Both the position numbers and the translations under genes were made by a program. Under the pieces are notes generated by a model. That model made no database searches, had not been told where the DNA came from, and was given only the letters and a program-made list of their open reading frames with translations. 55,583 bases of DNA, from the NCBI GenBank assembly GCA_012727555.1, contig JAAYGT010000154.1, positions 1 through 55,583 on the forward strand, given 5' to 3'. The number at the start of each line of letters is the position of its first letter. Positions within the stretch are counted from its first letter, which is position 1. Of the stretch, positions 9,023 through 18,072 are shown one piece after another. Source of the stretch: Alcaligenaceae bacterium. Its GTDB lineage: Bacteria; Pseudomonadota; Gammaproteobacteria; Burkholderiales; Burkholderiaceae_B.

Positions 9023-11029
9023 ATGTCCAGTCCGTTCCCGGTCATCATCCCCCCAGACACCGAGCTGACACACACTGTCTTCAGTCCGGAATCCGGCAAG
9101 GTGCTCATGAGTCTGGGCCTGATGGTTCCCATCGTGCTGAAAGACACGGCAGGCAAGGAACTTGTACGGCCAGCAACCAACGGCAGGCCCCTTTTCGGTG
9201 AACTGCTGCAAAACGTTTTAACCCTCGATTCAGGCCTGCCCAGAAAAAACGCAACCTGCGAACTGCTCACGGCCATGCCGGCAGCGGTACAGTCAGTGTC
9301 CAAGGGCAGCATCACGATTGGCTCCTGCGAATTCCAGCCGACCCCGCCTGCACAGACCGTCTCCCCAACACGTGGCGAACCCGACCCGTTTCGATCAGTC
9401 CATACGCACGACCAGGGCCCCTGGCTGCCGGGGCAGGCCATCGCACTGCATCAACTCAATCCGCAGCACCCGCTGATCACGGGCGAAACACCGGCTCATC
9501 GCACCCGTCTTTTTGTCTGGCAAGCGTCTGAAGACTCAACACCGGTTTTTCATGAACTGATCAACGTACTTGAAACGATCTATTTAATGCCCGATCCGGG
9601 TTGTGGCGTTGCTGTTTTCAGGGCAGTCATTCCGGTACATTCCCCGGCAGGCAAAGACATTCTGGCATGTATTGCTGTTTTCGAAGACCCTGCTCACCCT
9701 GCCAGGCCAGCCGAGACCTACCTGCAGCAAACACTGCACACTGTCAGCCAGGAACTGGCCCGAAAAGTGCAGCCATCACTTCCAGCCCAACCTACCCGTG
9801 AAGAGCTCAGTACCTTAAGCCCAACGGAACTGGCAGACCTTGTGCACCGCCAGCGCCAACAACTGAACCAGCAACTTGAGGCGGAAGGCATCACCGACCA
9901 GGACTGGCTTGAGCACATGGAAAAACAGCCAGAAACACGTGGTATGGCACGATTACTGCGCGAAAGCCAGGGGTCGTTCACAGGGTTTCTGCAACAACTC
10001 GAATCACTAATTCTGGAAACGCCACCTGACGACATGCATGACGCGTTTTCGGCCAGTACAACAGCCCCAAACCCTGCACAACCGAAAGCAGACATCAACG
10101 TTGCCATGACTGAACCACCGCCAGAAGCCGAAACCGTGCAGCGCACTTTTGCGACTAATCCACGACAGGCAGTGCAGCATGCGCAACGCAATGGCCTTGA
10201 TTGCGCACACATGAACCTGGCCAACGCCAATCTGGCCGGGCTCGATCTGTCCGGCATGGATTTTTCCGGCGCCAATCTGAAAAATGCCAATCTGGCCGGA
10301 AGCAACCTGACAGGTACCCGGCTGACCGCAGCCTGCCTGGAGGGCGCCCTGCTTGACGGCGCCACCTTGAATGGCGCGCTGCTTGAACAAGCGGTACTTG
10401 ACCATGCCTCATTGTGCGGCGCCAACATGCGCTGCGCCAACCTGGCACACTGCAGCGCACGCCATACGGTCTTTTCCGACGCTGACCTGACCGAGAGCTG
10501 TCTGGATCATGCCAAACTCGACAATGCCCGCCTTGAACGGGCCCGGCTCGGTGCAGCCAGTCTGGTGGGCAGCGCCCTGGAAAATGCCAACCTCAACGAG
10601 GCCGACCTCACCTGCGCCCAGCTCAGCAGCAGTACAGCCAATCCAGCTACAACCATGCAACGTGCACGCCTCGACGGTGCCCTGCTCGATGGCGTTGTCT
10701 GGCCAGGTTGCCAGCTTGATCACAGCACACTGACCGGTGTGCAGGCCGCCGGCGCCCACCTTCCACGGGCACGCCTGACAGCGGCTGTCATGGTTGGCAG
10801 CGACCTGCGCAACACCGTGTTCGACAGCGCACACATGGAACACGCCAATCTGAACAACTGTGACCTGTCTGGTGCCCGCCTGCAACAGGTCAACCTGAAC
10901 AACAGCTGGCTGCTCAATTGCCGTCTGAACGGGGCAAACCTGGCCGATGCCAGCCTGACACAGGCACGTCTGCCTGATCACGAACACAGCACGCCCGCCC
11001 CCACATCGCCCGCGCAAGGCACGCCATGA
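9023..11029 (+). CDS. DUF2169-like protein fused to pentapeptide repeats, copy A1
   Basis: This 668-residue protein has a divergent DUF2169-like N-terminal half (about 1-330). FSPESGKVLMSLGLMVPIVL corresponds to the 'G.LvPf.L' opening of DUF2169, and LETIYLMPDPGCGVAVFRAV to its later core. After a Pro/Ala/Thr linker, about residues 390-650 are pentapeptide repeats (A-N-L-x-G type, as in NLANANLAGLDLSGMDFSG), expected to fold as a right-handed quadrilateral beta-helix. DUF2169 proteins are T6SS adaptors that load PAAR-type cargo in other bacteria. The stop overlaps an ATG (ATGA) that opens the remnant at 11026. The paralogue is at 13854-15917. Confidence 0.8.
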   Translation: MSSPFPVIIPPDTELTHTVFSPESGKVLMSLGLMVPIVLKDTAGKELVRPATNGRPLFGELLQNVLTLDSGLPRKNATCELLTAMPAAVQSVSKGSITIGSCEFQPTPPAQTVSPTRGEPDPFRSVHTHDQGPWLPGQAIALHQLNPQHPLITGETPAHRTRLFVWQASEDSTPVFHELINVLETIYLMPDPGCGVAVFRAVIPVHSPAGKDILACIAVFEDPAHPARPAETYLQQTLHTVSQELARKVQPSLPAQPTREELSTLSPTELADLVHRQRQQLNQQLEAEGITDQDWLEHMEKQPETRGMARLLRESQGSFTGFLQQLESLILETPPDDMHDAFSASTTAPNPAQPKADINVAMTEPPPEAETVQRTFATNPRQAVQHAQRNGLDCAHMNLANANLAGLDLSGMDFSGANLKNANLAGSNLTGTRLTAACLEGALLDGATLNGALLEQAVLDHASLCGANMRCANLAHCSARHTVFSDADLTESCLDHAKLDNARLERARLGAASLVGSALENANLNEADLTCAQLSSSTANPATTMQRARLDGALLDGVVWPGCQLDHSTLTGVQAAGAHLPRARLTAAVMVGSDLRNTVFDSAHMEHANLNNCDLSGARLQQVNLNNSWLLNCRLNGANLADASLTQARLPDHEHSTPAPTSPAQGTP

Positions 11030-11115
11030 AAACCGGTACCGTTTTTCTGAAGTCCGGCACATCCAACCTGAAACACCCCATCGGAAAACGCTGGGCTATT
11101 GCCTTGCCCCTGTAA
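11026..11115 (+). pseudogene. 29-codon remnant of a deleted DUF2169-pentapeptide gene
   Basis: The ATG overlaps the previous stop as ATGA, as at 15914 in the second module copy, and the first seven codons read MKTGTVF in both. The frame then runs NLKHPIGKRWAIALPL and stops at 11113-11115, where the intact homologue at 15914-18055 continues for 713 residues. The downstream sequence (ccccggagccattttcatg) matches the bases after the intact gene's stop (ccccggaaccattcccatg). The simplest reading is an internal deletion of about 2 kb that kept both gene ends. It could still be translated as a short leader. Confidence 0.8.
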
Positions 11116-11132
11116 ACCCCGGAGCCATTTTC

Positions 11133-12185
11133 ATGCCTGTTTCACTTCAAGACCTCATTATCGATGGCACCCTGGAAAACGCTGACCTGCGCAATGTTTC
11201 ACTGGCGGGTGCCGATCTTTCAGGCCTGCGCCTGCGTGCCGTGAATTTGCAGGGGGCGGATCTGAGCGGCGTCAACCTGAATGAAGCAGATCTTCAAGAC
11301 TGCATCCTGACAAAAGCCAACCTGAGCGGCGCGTCGATGCTGGGTACCTCACTGAGCAACTGTACCCTTGAAAACGCAGAACTGAGTAAAGCCAATCTGA
11401 TGACGGCCACCCTGTCGCACTGCGTATTGACCGGCGTTCAGGCCGTAACTACCAATTGGGCCGCAACCACACTGCAGACCTGCTCGCTCCAGAATGCCAA
11501 TCTTCAGGGGGGCAACTTTGAATGCTGCAAACTGGCCAACTGCTCACTGAATGAAACCGAACTGCGTGATGCGCAACTGGTACGCCTGATCGTCGTTTCA
11601 TCCAACCTGAAAACCACTCGGTTCAGCAACAACGACCTGAGCCAGGCCATGTTCTCGGAAACGGATCTGGCCGGACAATCCTTTCCGGGCTGCAACCTGA
11701 CACTCACCCTGTTCGCTGGCGCCACGCTGGATGGTGCCGATTTTGGTGGCATGGCACTGTCACAAACCATTTTTGCCGAGGCCTCGCTCAAAGGCGCCAA
11801 TTTTGCCAATGTACAGGCCAAGTCCGTGAACTGGGCCATGGCCGACCTGACCGAAGCCCGTTTCAGCGGTGCACTGATTGAAATGTGTGACTTTTCACTG
11901 GCCAAACTGGTTCGTGTGGACGCTTCGAATGTTCAATCATCCTATTCCCCCATGATCAAGGCCGATGCAAGCCAGTCTGTCTGGAATAACGCCAGCATCA
12001 AATTCTGCGACATGTCACATGCAAAACTCGACAATGCCAGCCTGCGTAACGCATCTTTATACTTGTGCAACCTGCATGCTGTCAGCGAAGAAGGCGCATT
12101 ATGGGCCGGGGCAGAGCTTTCCGAGGTTAACCGCACAGATCCTGAACTTCAGAAAGCCGAAAACTGGAAGGCAAAAACCAACTGA
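11133..12185 (+). CDS. Pentapeptide-repeat protein, copy C1, 350 aa
   Basis: Almost the whole protein is pentapeptide repeat with the A(D/N)Lxx pattern, starting at residue 10 (GTLENADLRNVSLAGADLSG). This predicts a rod-like right-handed beta-helix of about 65-70 pentapeptides. There is no signal peptide or membrane segment. It is exactly as long as the copy at 18073-19125 and nearly collinear with it (both have LIIDGT near residue 8 and SSNLKT near 155). In T6SS loci, stand-alone pentapeptide proteins occur beside DUF2169 adaptors, and a structural or chaperone role in tip loading is likely. The RBS region is ggagcc, 10 bases upstream. Confidence 0.85.
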   Translation: MPVSLQDLIIDGTLENADLRNVSLAGADLSGLRLRAVNLQGADLSGVNLNEADLQDCILTKANLSGASMLGTSLSNCTLENAELSKANLMTATLSHCVLTGVQAVTTNWAATTLQTCSLQNANLQGGNFECCKLANCSLNETELRDAQLVRLIVVSSNLKTTRFSNNDLSQAMFSETDLAGQSFPGCNLTLTLFAGATLDGADFGGMALSQTIFAEASLKGANFANVQAKSVNWAMADLTEARFSGALIEMCDFSLAKLVRVDASNVQSSYSPMIKADASQSVWNNASIKFCDMSHAKLDNASLRNASLYLCNLHAVSEEGALWAGAELSEVNRTDPELQKAENWKAKTN

Positions 12186-12341
12186 AACAAGCCGATACAC
12201 TGATCAAAACCTCTTGGTAGTACGGAAAAACAAACCATTTTTTAGAATGTCACCAAGCACACAGCGTGTTCGTCTACGAGTTCGCTTATCCCCGATTAAT
12301 CGCGATTAACCACTAATTAACCGCTTTTCAGACAGGTCGTC

Positions 12342-13727
12342 ATGACTTCAAAACGCAATGGATATGCCCTTGTTACCGAAGGGGAAAAATTTGAGTGGCT
12401 GGGCACGGGAAAAACCACGCTGACTGCGGGCAAAAGTCTGGCAATCACTTACGGGGTATCAACAACTGTTGACGCCTCGCTGTCAACAAAATTTTCAATG
12501 GGTATCAGCACCAGCGTATCGCTGGATATGTCGGCCAAGGTCGAGCGTAGTGACGGCATCAGCTTCACGAAAGGTAGCGTCATGAGCTCTTCGAGAACCG
12601 GTGGCTTTGCACACGAGGACAGCTATGCGGGCACTGTCGGCGCTGCCAAAGACGCCAGTTCGATCACATTCACAAAACTGAAAACCGCACTGTGGGTTTT
12701 GCTGGGTATCCAGACTGCTGTGGTCATGGGACTCGTCGTTAAAGTATTTAAAGTGCAAGCTGACAACGAGTTCGTTCTGGAAGATGTCTACACAACGGAA
12801 AACGGTGACTTTCGCATGTCAGACGTGTCGATGATCCTGACGACCCTCTCGTCGGTTTGCACCGTGATCCTGACCGCCCTGACAAAAGTCTGCAAAACCG
12901 TTGAAAGCAACACACCCGAAGCCGCACTGACCATGGATGCCAAATCCGGGGTTTTCCTGGGCATGAATCTGAACTCGAAAATGGCCGGCATGACGATGGA
13001 TAGCGCTGCAATTAACCTCGCGATCGGCAAAGCGGCACCATCACTTCCTCCCGGCCCGGGGCTCCAGTACAAAAAAACCATCGGCTCATCGACCATTGTC
13101 GGCCTTGAGGGCTACCAAGGCCAGGACGATGGCGCGCGCTTGAATATGTCAGCCGAAGGCAATGTGCTATTTGAAGGCGCAGGTGTGTTCTCCACCAAGA
13201 TGAAAAAAAACCTGGAACTGAAAGGGGAATCCGTGCTGATGGGAACAATGGATGGGCAAGGTGGTGCTCCGGGCTCAAGTATTTCATTCACATCAAGCGG
13301 AGCCTCGTTGAATGCCGGCAACAACAGTGCCATCACGGTTTCTCAAAGCAGTGCTTCAATTGTGGCCGGATCATTCCTGAATGTCACAAACAGCAATGCA
13401 ACTCTTGGAACCAGCGGATCCAGCCTCGAAGTCCAGGGAACCGGCCTGAACGCAAAAGTCGGCAACAAGGCCCAACTGCAAGTTGACGCAACAGGTGTCA
13501 ACATGGGTGGTGGGGCGCTCACCGTGCTGGGGCCTGCGCCACCCATGCCAATAGCCCTTCAAGCTCAGCTGTTTAAACAATTAGCTCAAGCGGTTGCTGA
13601 ACTGATAAAAACCCAGCTACAGAACACCACAACCTTTACCGTTGATCAAACGAAACAACAAGTCAAACAGACTGCTTCCAAAGCAATGATTGCCGTGCGT
13701 GAAAAAACACAAAGTCTCATCAAATAG
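12342..13727 (+). CDS. Two-TM beta-repeat protein, copy 2 of the VgrG-linked unknown family
   Basis: This 461-residue paralogue of the 7581 gene has the same plan. The N-terminal VTEGEKFEWLGTGKT (residues 11-25) is almost identical and is followed by a Ser/Gly-rich amphipathic region. Two membrane segments lie at about 113-137 and 161-184, ALTMDAKSGVFLGMN at 195-209, beta-repeats rich in Asn, Ser and Gly at about 255-405, and a Gln/Lys-rich coiled-coil-like C-terminus. The N-terminal 210 residues are far better conserved between the copies than the beta-repeat part, which suggests a common docking or membrane module and a variable shaft. No toxin motif is visible. It begins the second copy of the accessory module. 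Confidence 0.8.
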   Translation: MTSKRNGYALVTEGEKFEWLGTGKTTLTAGKSLAITYGVSTTVDASLSTKFSMGISTSVSLDMSAKVERSDGISFTKGSVMSSSRTGGFAHEDSYAGTVGAAKDASSITFTKLKTALWVLLGIQTAVVMGLVVKVFKVQADNEFVLEDVYTTENGDFRMSDVSMILTTLSSVCTVILTALTKVCKTVESNTPEAALTMDAKSGVFLGMNLNSKMAGMTMDSAAINLAIGKAAPSLPPGPGLQYKKTIGSSTIVGLEGYQGQDDGARLNMSAEGNVLFEGAGVFSTKMKKNLELKGESVLMGTMDGQGGAPGSSISFTSSGASLNAGNNSAITVSQSSASIVAGSFLNVTNSNATLGTSGSSLEVQGTGLNAKVGNKAQLQVDATGVNMGGGALTVLGPAPPMPIALQAQLFKQLAQAVAELIKTQLQNTTTFTVDQTKQQVKQTASKAMIAVREKTQSLIK

Positions 13728-13853
13728 CATTGAACAGAACACCCGGCCGGCTCTGAAACAAGCACTGCCCACACATACACACAACGAAACCACCCCGTTT
13801 CTAATCCAGGTACTCTGGCATACAGCCACCAGGTCAACAACAGGAAACACGTC

Positions 13854-15917
13854 ATGCTTTCAGGTTTGCAAAGTTTCATGCCAGACGGCACACACCTGGT
13901 GCCGCGCGTCATCAGCAATCCACAGGCAGATGACCATCAGCTTGCCATTGGTTTTTTACTGCCTTTCGCCCTGCATGCCCAAAAACCGGCAACCGGCACG
14001 ACCCAGACACCTGTAGAACCCAACCCCGGGCGTGCCTTCGAAACACTCAAGGAAAGTCTGGACGATGGCTGGCCGAAAGCGCAGTCTGAATGCCACCTGA
14101 TCCTGCCCGATACACCCACTGGCGCCCATCCCGCTTCCACTGTCCATGTGAGCATCGGTGCATGGCAAAACCTGGAACCGGGCAGTGTCAACCACACACC
14201 CGAATGCCACGAACAGCAACCCGATCAACACGGCAAAGTGCGCTACCTGTGCAGCCAGGCTCCTTGGGAGCCTGGCGTTTCGATCAGGATCGACACACAA
14301 ACAGACACCCTGCAAGCGTGTGTGCCGGATGACCTTTTGCGCCTTGTCGTTCTGCAAACCAAACAAGGTACTGCGCCGCTCGTTCATGAACTGGGCACAC
14401 TACTGGAAACACTGTGTCTGATCCCGGATCAACATCTGGGCATAGGCATCTACAGAACACTCATGCCGGTCAGCGACGCACAAGGCAGCGATATCATCGC
14501 CATCAAGGCCATACTGGAAAAGCCGGGTGAACACGCGGTTCCCCTGGAAGAACACACCCGAAACCTTATGGCAGAGCTCGGCCATCATTTGACACACAAA
14601 CTTGGCCAAAATGTACCCACCCTGCCCGATCCACACACACTGTCACAGCTCTCCGAACAAGAACTCATGGATCAGGTGGCCGCCCAGCGCGCAGCACTGG
14701 GCAATACGCTCGATACCTTGGGGCTGACAGAAGACGGTCTGCTCGACCTCATCGAAAAATATTCCGGTTCCAGTGGCGCCGCAGCCACCGTGCGGCATAC
14801 GTCCGGTTCATTTTCCAGACTAATCGCTCAAATCGAAGACCTTGTCAACGAAGCCATGAACCAGGATCCCCCGAAAGACGTCATGGCACTTCGGGCGAAA
14901 GCGCCCGTGCAGGCGCCTGCAAAACCGGCATCCGCAGTCAAGGAAAATACGGCACACAGAACACCGGCAGCACACACAAACGAACAACACCGGGAACCAG
15001 CGGGACGCACTACACCGGCCGGATCCACACCGGCCAGGCCCAAGGCAATGCGCCAGCAGGTGCAAGAAGCCAGCAGCCTGAAACAATCTTGCGAAAACCT
15101 GAATCTGGCCGGTGCCAACCTGGCAGGGCTTGACCTGACGACTATGAATTTTTCAGGTGCAAACCTGCAAAACGCCAATCTGGCCGGCGCCAACCTGACA
15201 GGTGCCGATCTGACCGGTGCAAATCTTGAACACGCGAATCTGGATGGCACCAACCTGCAGGATGCCCGGCTGGAACACGCCATGCTCGACCACGCCTCAC
15301 TGCTCGGCGCCTGTTTGCGCTCCTGCAACCTGTCACACAGCACGGCCCGCCATGCCGTATTTGCCGATGCCGATCTCACAGAAAGTTGCCTTGACCACAC
15401 ACGCCTTGATCACGCCAGCCTGGAACGCGCCCAGCTGGGCGCAGCCAGCCTGGTTGCAACGGTTCTGGAACACGCCAACCTGGATGAGGCAGACCTGACC
15501 TGTGCACGACTCAGCGGCAGCATGGCAAATGCCCTGACAACCTTGCGGCGAGCACGGCTCGATGGGGCAGTACTGGATGAAATCCGTTGGGCCGGTTGCC
15601 AGCTCGACAACGCCACACTCTGCGGCGTCACGGCAACGGGAGCCCATCTGACTCAAGCACGCCTGACCTCAGCCGTCCTGATGGGCAGTGATTTGCGCAA
15701 TGCCGTGTTCGATCACGCACACATGGAACGCGTCAACCTGAACCAGTGTGATTTGTCCGCTACCCGTCTGCGCGGTGCTCACCTTGTCAATGGCTGGCTG
15801 CTCAACTGCAGGCTGCACAACACTGACCTGACCAACGCCAACCTGACACAGGCCCGACTGCCGGATCACGAACACAACACGCCCGCCCCAACTACAGTCA
15901 ACCAGCACGCATCATGA
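13854..15917 (+). CDS. DUF2169-like protein fused to pentapeptide repeats, copy A2
   Basis: This 687-residue protein is collinear with the product of 9023-11029. The N-terminal half (about 1-330) is DUF2169-like: LAIGFLLPFALHA, then ESLDDGWPKAQSECHLILPD, and LETLCLIPDQHLGIGIYRTL. A variable Pro/Thr/Ala linker follows (about 335-400), then pentapeptide repeats to the end (NLNLAGANLAGLDLTTMNFS onward). Both copies finish with the same ARLPDHEHxTPAP tail. The repeat half is better conserved between copies than the linker. The stop overlaps the next start as ATGA, so A2 and the full DUF2169 gene are translationally coupled. Confidence 0.82.
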   Translation: MLSGLQSFMPDGTHLVPRVISNPQADDHQLAIGFLLPFALHAQKPATGTTQTPVEPNPGRAFETLKESLDDGWPKAQSECHLILPDTPTGAHPASTVHVSIGAWQNLEPGSVNHTPECHEQQPDQHGKVRYLCSQAPWEPGVSIRIDTQTDTLQACVPDDLLRLVVLQTKQGTAPLVHELGTLLETLCLIPDQHLGIGIYRTLMPVSDAQGSDIIAIKAILEKPGEHAVPLEEHTRNLMAELGHHLTHKLGQNVPTLPDPHTLSQLSEQELMDQVAAQRAALGNTLDTLGLTEDGLLDLIEKYSGSSGAAATVRHTSGSFSRLIAQIEDLVNEAMNQDPPKDVMALRAKAPVQAPAKPASAVKENTAHRTPAAHTNEQHREPAGRTTPAGSTPARPKAMRQQVQEASSLKQSCENLNLAGANLAGLDLTTMNFSGANLQNANLAGANLTGADLTGANLEHANLDGTNLQDARLEHAMLDHASLLGACLRSCNLSHSTARHAVFADADLTESCLDHTRLDHASLERAQLGAASLVATVLEHANLDEADLTCARLSGSMANALTTLRRARLDGAVLDEIRWAGCQLDNATLCGVTATGAHLTQARLTSAVLMGSDLRNAVFDHAHMERVNLNQCDLSATRLRGAHLVNGWLLNCRLHNTDLTNANLTQARLPDHEHNTPAPTTVNQHAS

Positions 15918-18055
15918 AAACCGGTACCGTTTTCCACAAACCCGCTGAATCTGTCGAACTGGTTCACCGCCTTTACAGCCCTGCACCTGACCATTACGCC
16001 CTGGCGGTGGGCGTACTCGTTCCGTTCACGCTGCATGATGCGCAAGGCGGGCATACACGCCCCGATACACCGCTCTGGGACGTCATCAATGCAGCCCTGG
16101 GCGATCAGGTTTTCGATGAAGGCTGGCCCAAACCGGCCGGAGAATTTCTGGTGGCGGGCAGCTGCCACCCACCCGCCGGGCACACGCAACAACCCGTTTC
16201 TGTCAGGGTTGCCGTAGGCCCAATTGAAAAACAGCTGGCCGTCTTCGGCAACCGGCATGTCACACTGAACGGCACTATTTCGTCGCCCGAACCCTTCACC
16301 TGCATTGACATCTGCCTGGAAAATGCCTTTGGTGGCCCCGATCACGCGGCCAACCCGTCCGGCAAAGGCGCCGTTCCTGAAAAAAAAGGCGGTTCTTCAT
16401 TCACACAGACAAACGGGGAAACCGCATCACAACGCCCGATCCCCAATATTGAATTGCCCAATGCCCTGATGTTGCGCGCCACAGACACGCCCCCGGTAGC
16501 CAGCCTGGGGCCGCTGCCCGCAGGCTACCCGCAACGCACCCGCTACCTGGGCGACTTCGGTCAGACCTGGCAGAAGGAACGCTGGCCCCATCTGCCACTG
16601 GATACCGAACCGCGTTACTTCATGGCGGGCGCGCCTGATCAATCACACACCACACACTGGTCGGCAGGTGAACAGGTGCGTATTCTGAACATGCACCCCG
16701 ATTACCCCGAATTGCTGGCAACGCTGCCCGACATGCGGGTACGTATCATCGTACAAGACACCCATGCCGACGGCACGCCCCGTTATCGGGAACCCGAGGT
16801 CGCGGCAGATACAGTCTGGCTTTTGCCCGGGCAATGCCTGGGCATTCTGGTGCTGCGGGGGCAACTGTCCGTTAAAAACCCCGACGGCTCTGACATCCAG
16901 GCCGTGACGGCCGGCCTGGAAGCCTCGAACAGCGAACCCCTACCCATCGAACACTACGCCGAAATGCTGGCTGCAGTCGTTCAGGCCGCGCCACAGCCCG
17001 CTCCGTTTGCACCCACGCAAGCGGTACCTGCCGAAACCGGCACAGCCGCCGACCCGGAACGGGCTGCACTGCACCGGCAGCATGTACTGGATCGCATGGC
17101 CCGGGGGCTGAGCTGCACCGGCATGGACCTGGAACATGCCAATCTGGCCGGACTCACCCTGCACAACATCGACTTTTCCGGGGCTTTGCTGGCAGGCGCA
17201 AATTTTTCCGGCACACAACTGCATCATGTAATTTTCAACGATATCTTCATGCCGGGCGTCTCTTTCGACGGTGCCACCCTGCATGCCTGCCAGTTCATCA
17301 ACACCAGCCTGCATCAGGCCTCTTTCAACGGCGCAGTGCTTGAACACTGTCAACTCGACCATGCCGACTGTTCCGAAGCGCACCTTGAAGATGCGCGTCT
17401 CGAGGCGTGCTCGCTGCCAGGCAGCACCTTCAGCAGTGCCTGGATGCAAGGCCTGCAGATGCTGCGCTGCGATGCCTCAAACGCCCAGTTCAACAGCGCC
17501 CACCTTGCCCAGGCAATCCTGAAGGAATCCTGTCTGGATAACGCCAACCTGACCGGAGCCCGCCTGGTGTCAACCCTGTTCAAAGACACCTCGCTGATCA
17601 GCGCCAATTTCAGCTTCTGTGATGCCACCCGTACCGTGCTTGACGAATGCAACCTGCAGGGCAGTCAGGCCAGCCAGGGGTCCAGCTTTTGCTTGGCTTC
17701 ACTCAAAAATGCCACACTGAACCAGGTCAGCTGGATGGGGGCCTCGCTTGACGATGCCTGCCTTGACGGAATCCAGGCGGATCAGGCCGATTTTTCCAGC
17801 AGCACCCTGATCGGCACGCAACTGAATCAGGCCAGCCTGCAAGGTGCCTGTTTCGATCACGCCGACCTCACACGGGCCCGCCTGATTCATAGCAACATGA
17901 TGCAAGCCTCGTTCATTGGCACCTGCCTGGCCGACGCGCAGCTCAATCACAGCAATCTGTATGCAGCAACCTTTATAGACAACATTCTGAACGGGTTGCA
18001 GCTTCAAGGGGCAGCCCTTGAAAAAACCAGCCTCGCCTTGCGCTTTTCACTTTGA
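15914..18055 (+). CDS. DUF2169 adaptor fused to pentapeptide repeats (copy B2)
   Basis: This 713-residue protein is the best DUF2169 match in the block: YALAVGVLVPFTLHD, then FDEGWPKPAGEFLVAGSC, and YLGDFGQTWQKERWPHLP with YFMAGAPDQ. These are the hallmark 'GdfgptWlkeRwP' and 'YFnaAp.DQ' motifs. DUF2169 proteins are known T6SS adaptors; in Agrobacterium one supports a PAAR-linked DNase effector. The C-terminal half (about 390-705) is pentapeptide repeats. The partner gene in module 1 has been reduced to the remnant at 11026. It is coupled to the upstream gene by ATGA, and 17 bases separate its stop from the next ATG. The likely role is tip loading of the DUF4150 PAAR-like protein downstream (inference). 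Confidence 0.88.
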   Translation: MKTGTVFHKPAESVELVHRLYSPAPDHYALAVGVLVPFTLHDAQGGHTRPDTPLWDVINAALGDQVFDEGWPKPAGEFLVAGSCHPPAGHTQQPVSVRVAVGPIEKQLAVFGNRHVTLNGTISSPEPFTCIDICLENAFGGPDHAANPSGKGAVPEKKGGSSFTQTNGETASQRPIPNIELPNALMLRATDTPPVASLGPLPAGYPQRTRYLGDFGQTWQKERWPHLPLDTEPRYFMAGAPDQSHTTHWSAGEQVRILNMHPDYPELLATLPDMRVRIIVQDTHADGTPRYREPEVAADTVWLLPGQCLGILVLRGQLSVKNPDGSDIQAVTAGLEASNSEPLPIEHYAEMLAAVVQAAPQPAPFAPTQAVPAETGTAADPERAALHRQHVLDRMARGLSCTGMDLEHANLAGLTLHNIDFSGALLAGANFSGTQLHHVIFNDIFMPGVSFDGATLHACQFINTSLHQASFNGAVLEHCQLDHADCSEAHLEDARLEACSLPGSTFSSAWMQGLQMLRCDASNAQFNSAHLAQAILKESCLDNANLTGARLVSTLFKDTSLISANFSFCDATRTVLDECNLQGSQASQGSSFCLASLKNATLNQVSWMGASLDDACLDGIQADQADFSSSTLIGTQLNQASLQGACFDHADLTRARLIHSNMMQASFIGTCLADAQLNHSNLYAATFIDNILNGLQLQGAALEKTSLALRFSL

Positions 18056-18072
18056 ACCCCGGAACCATTCCC

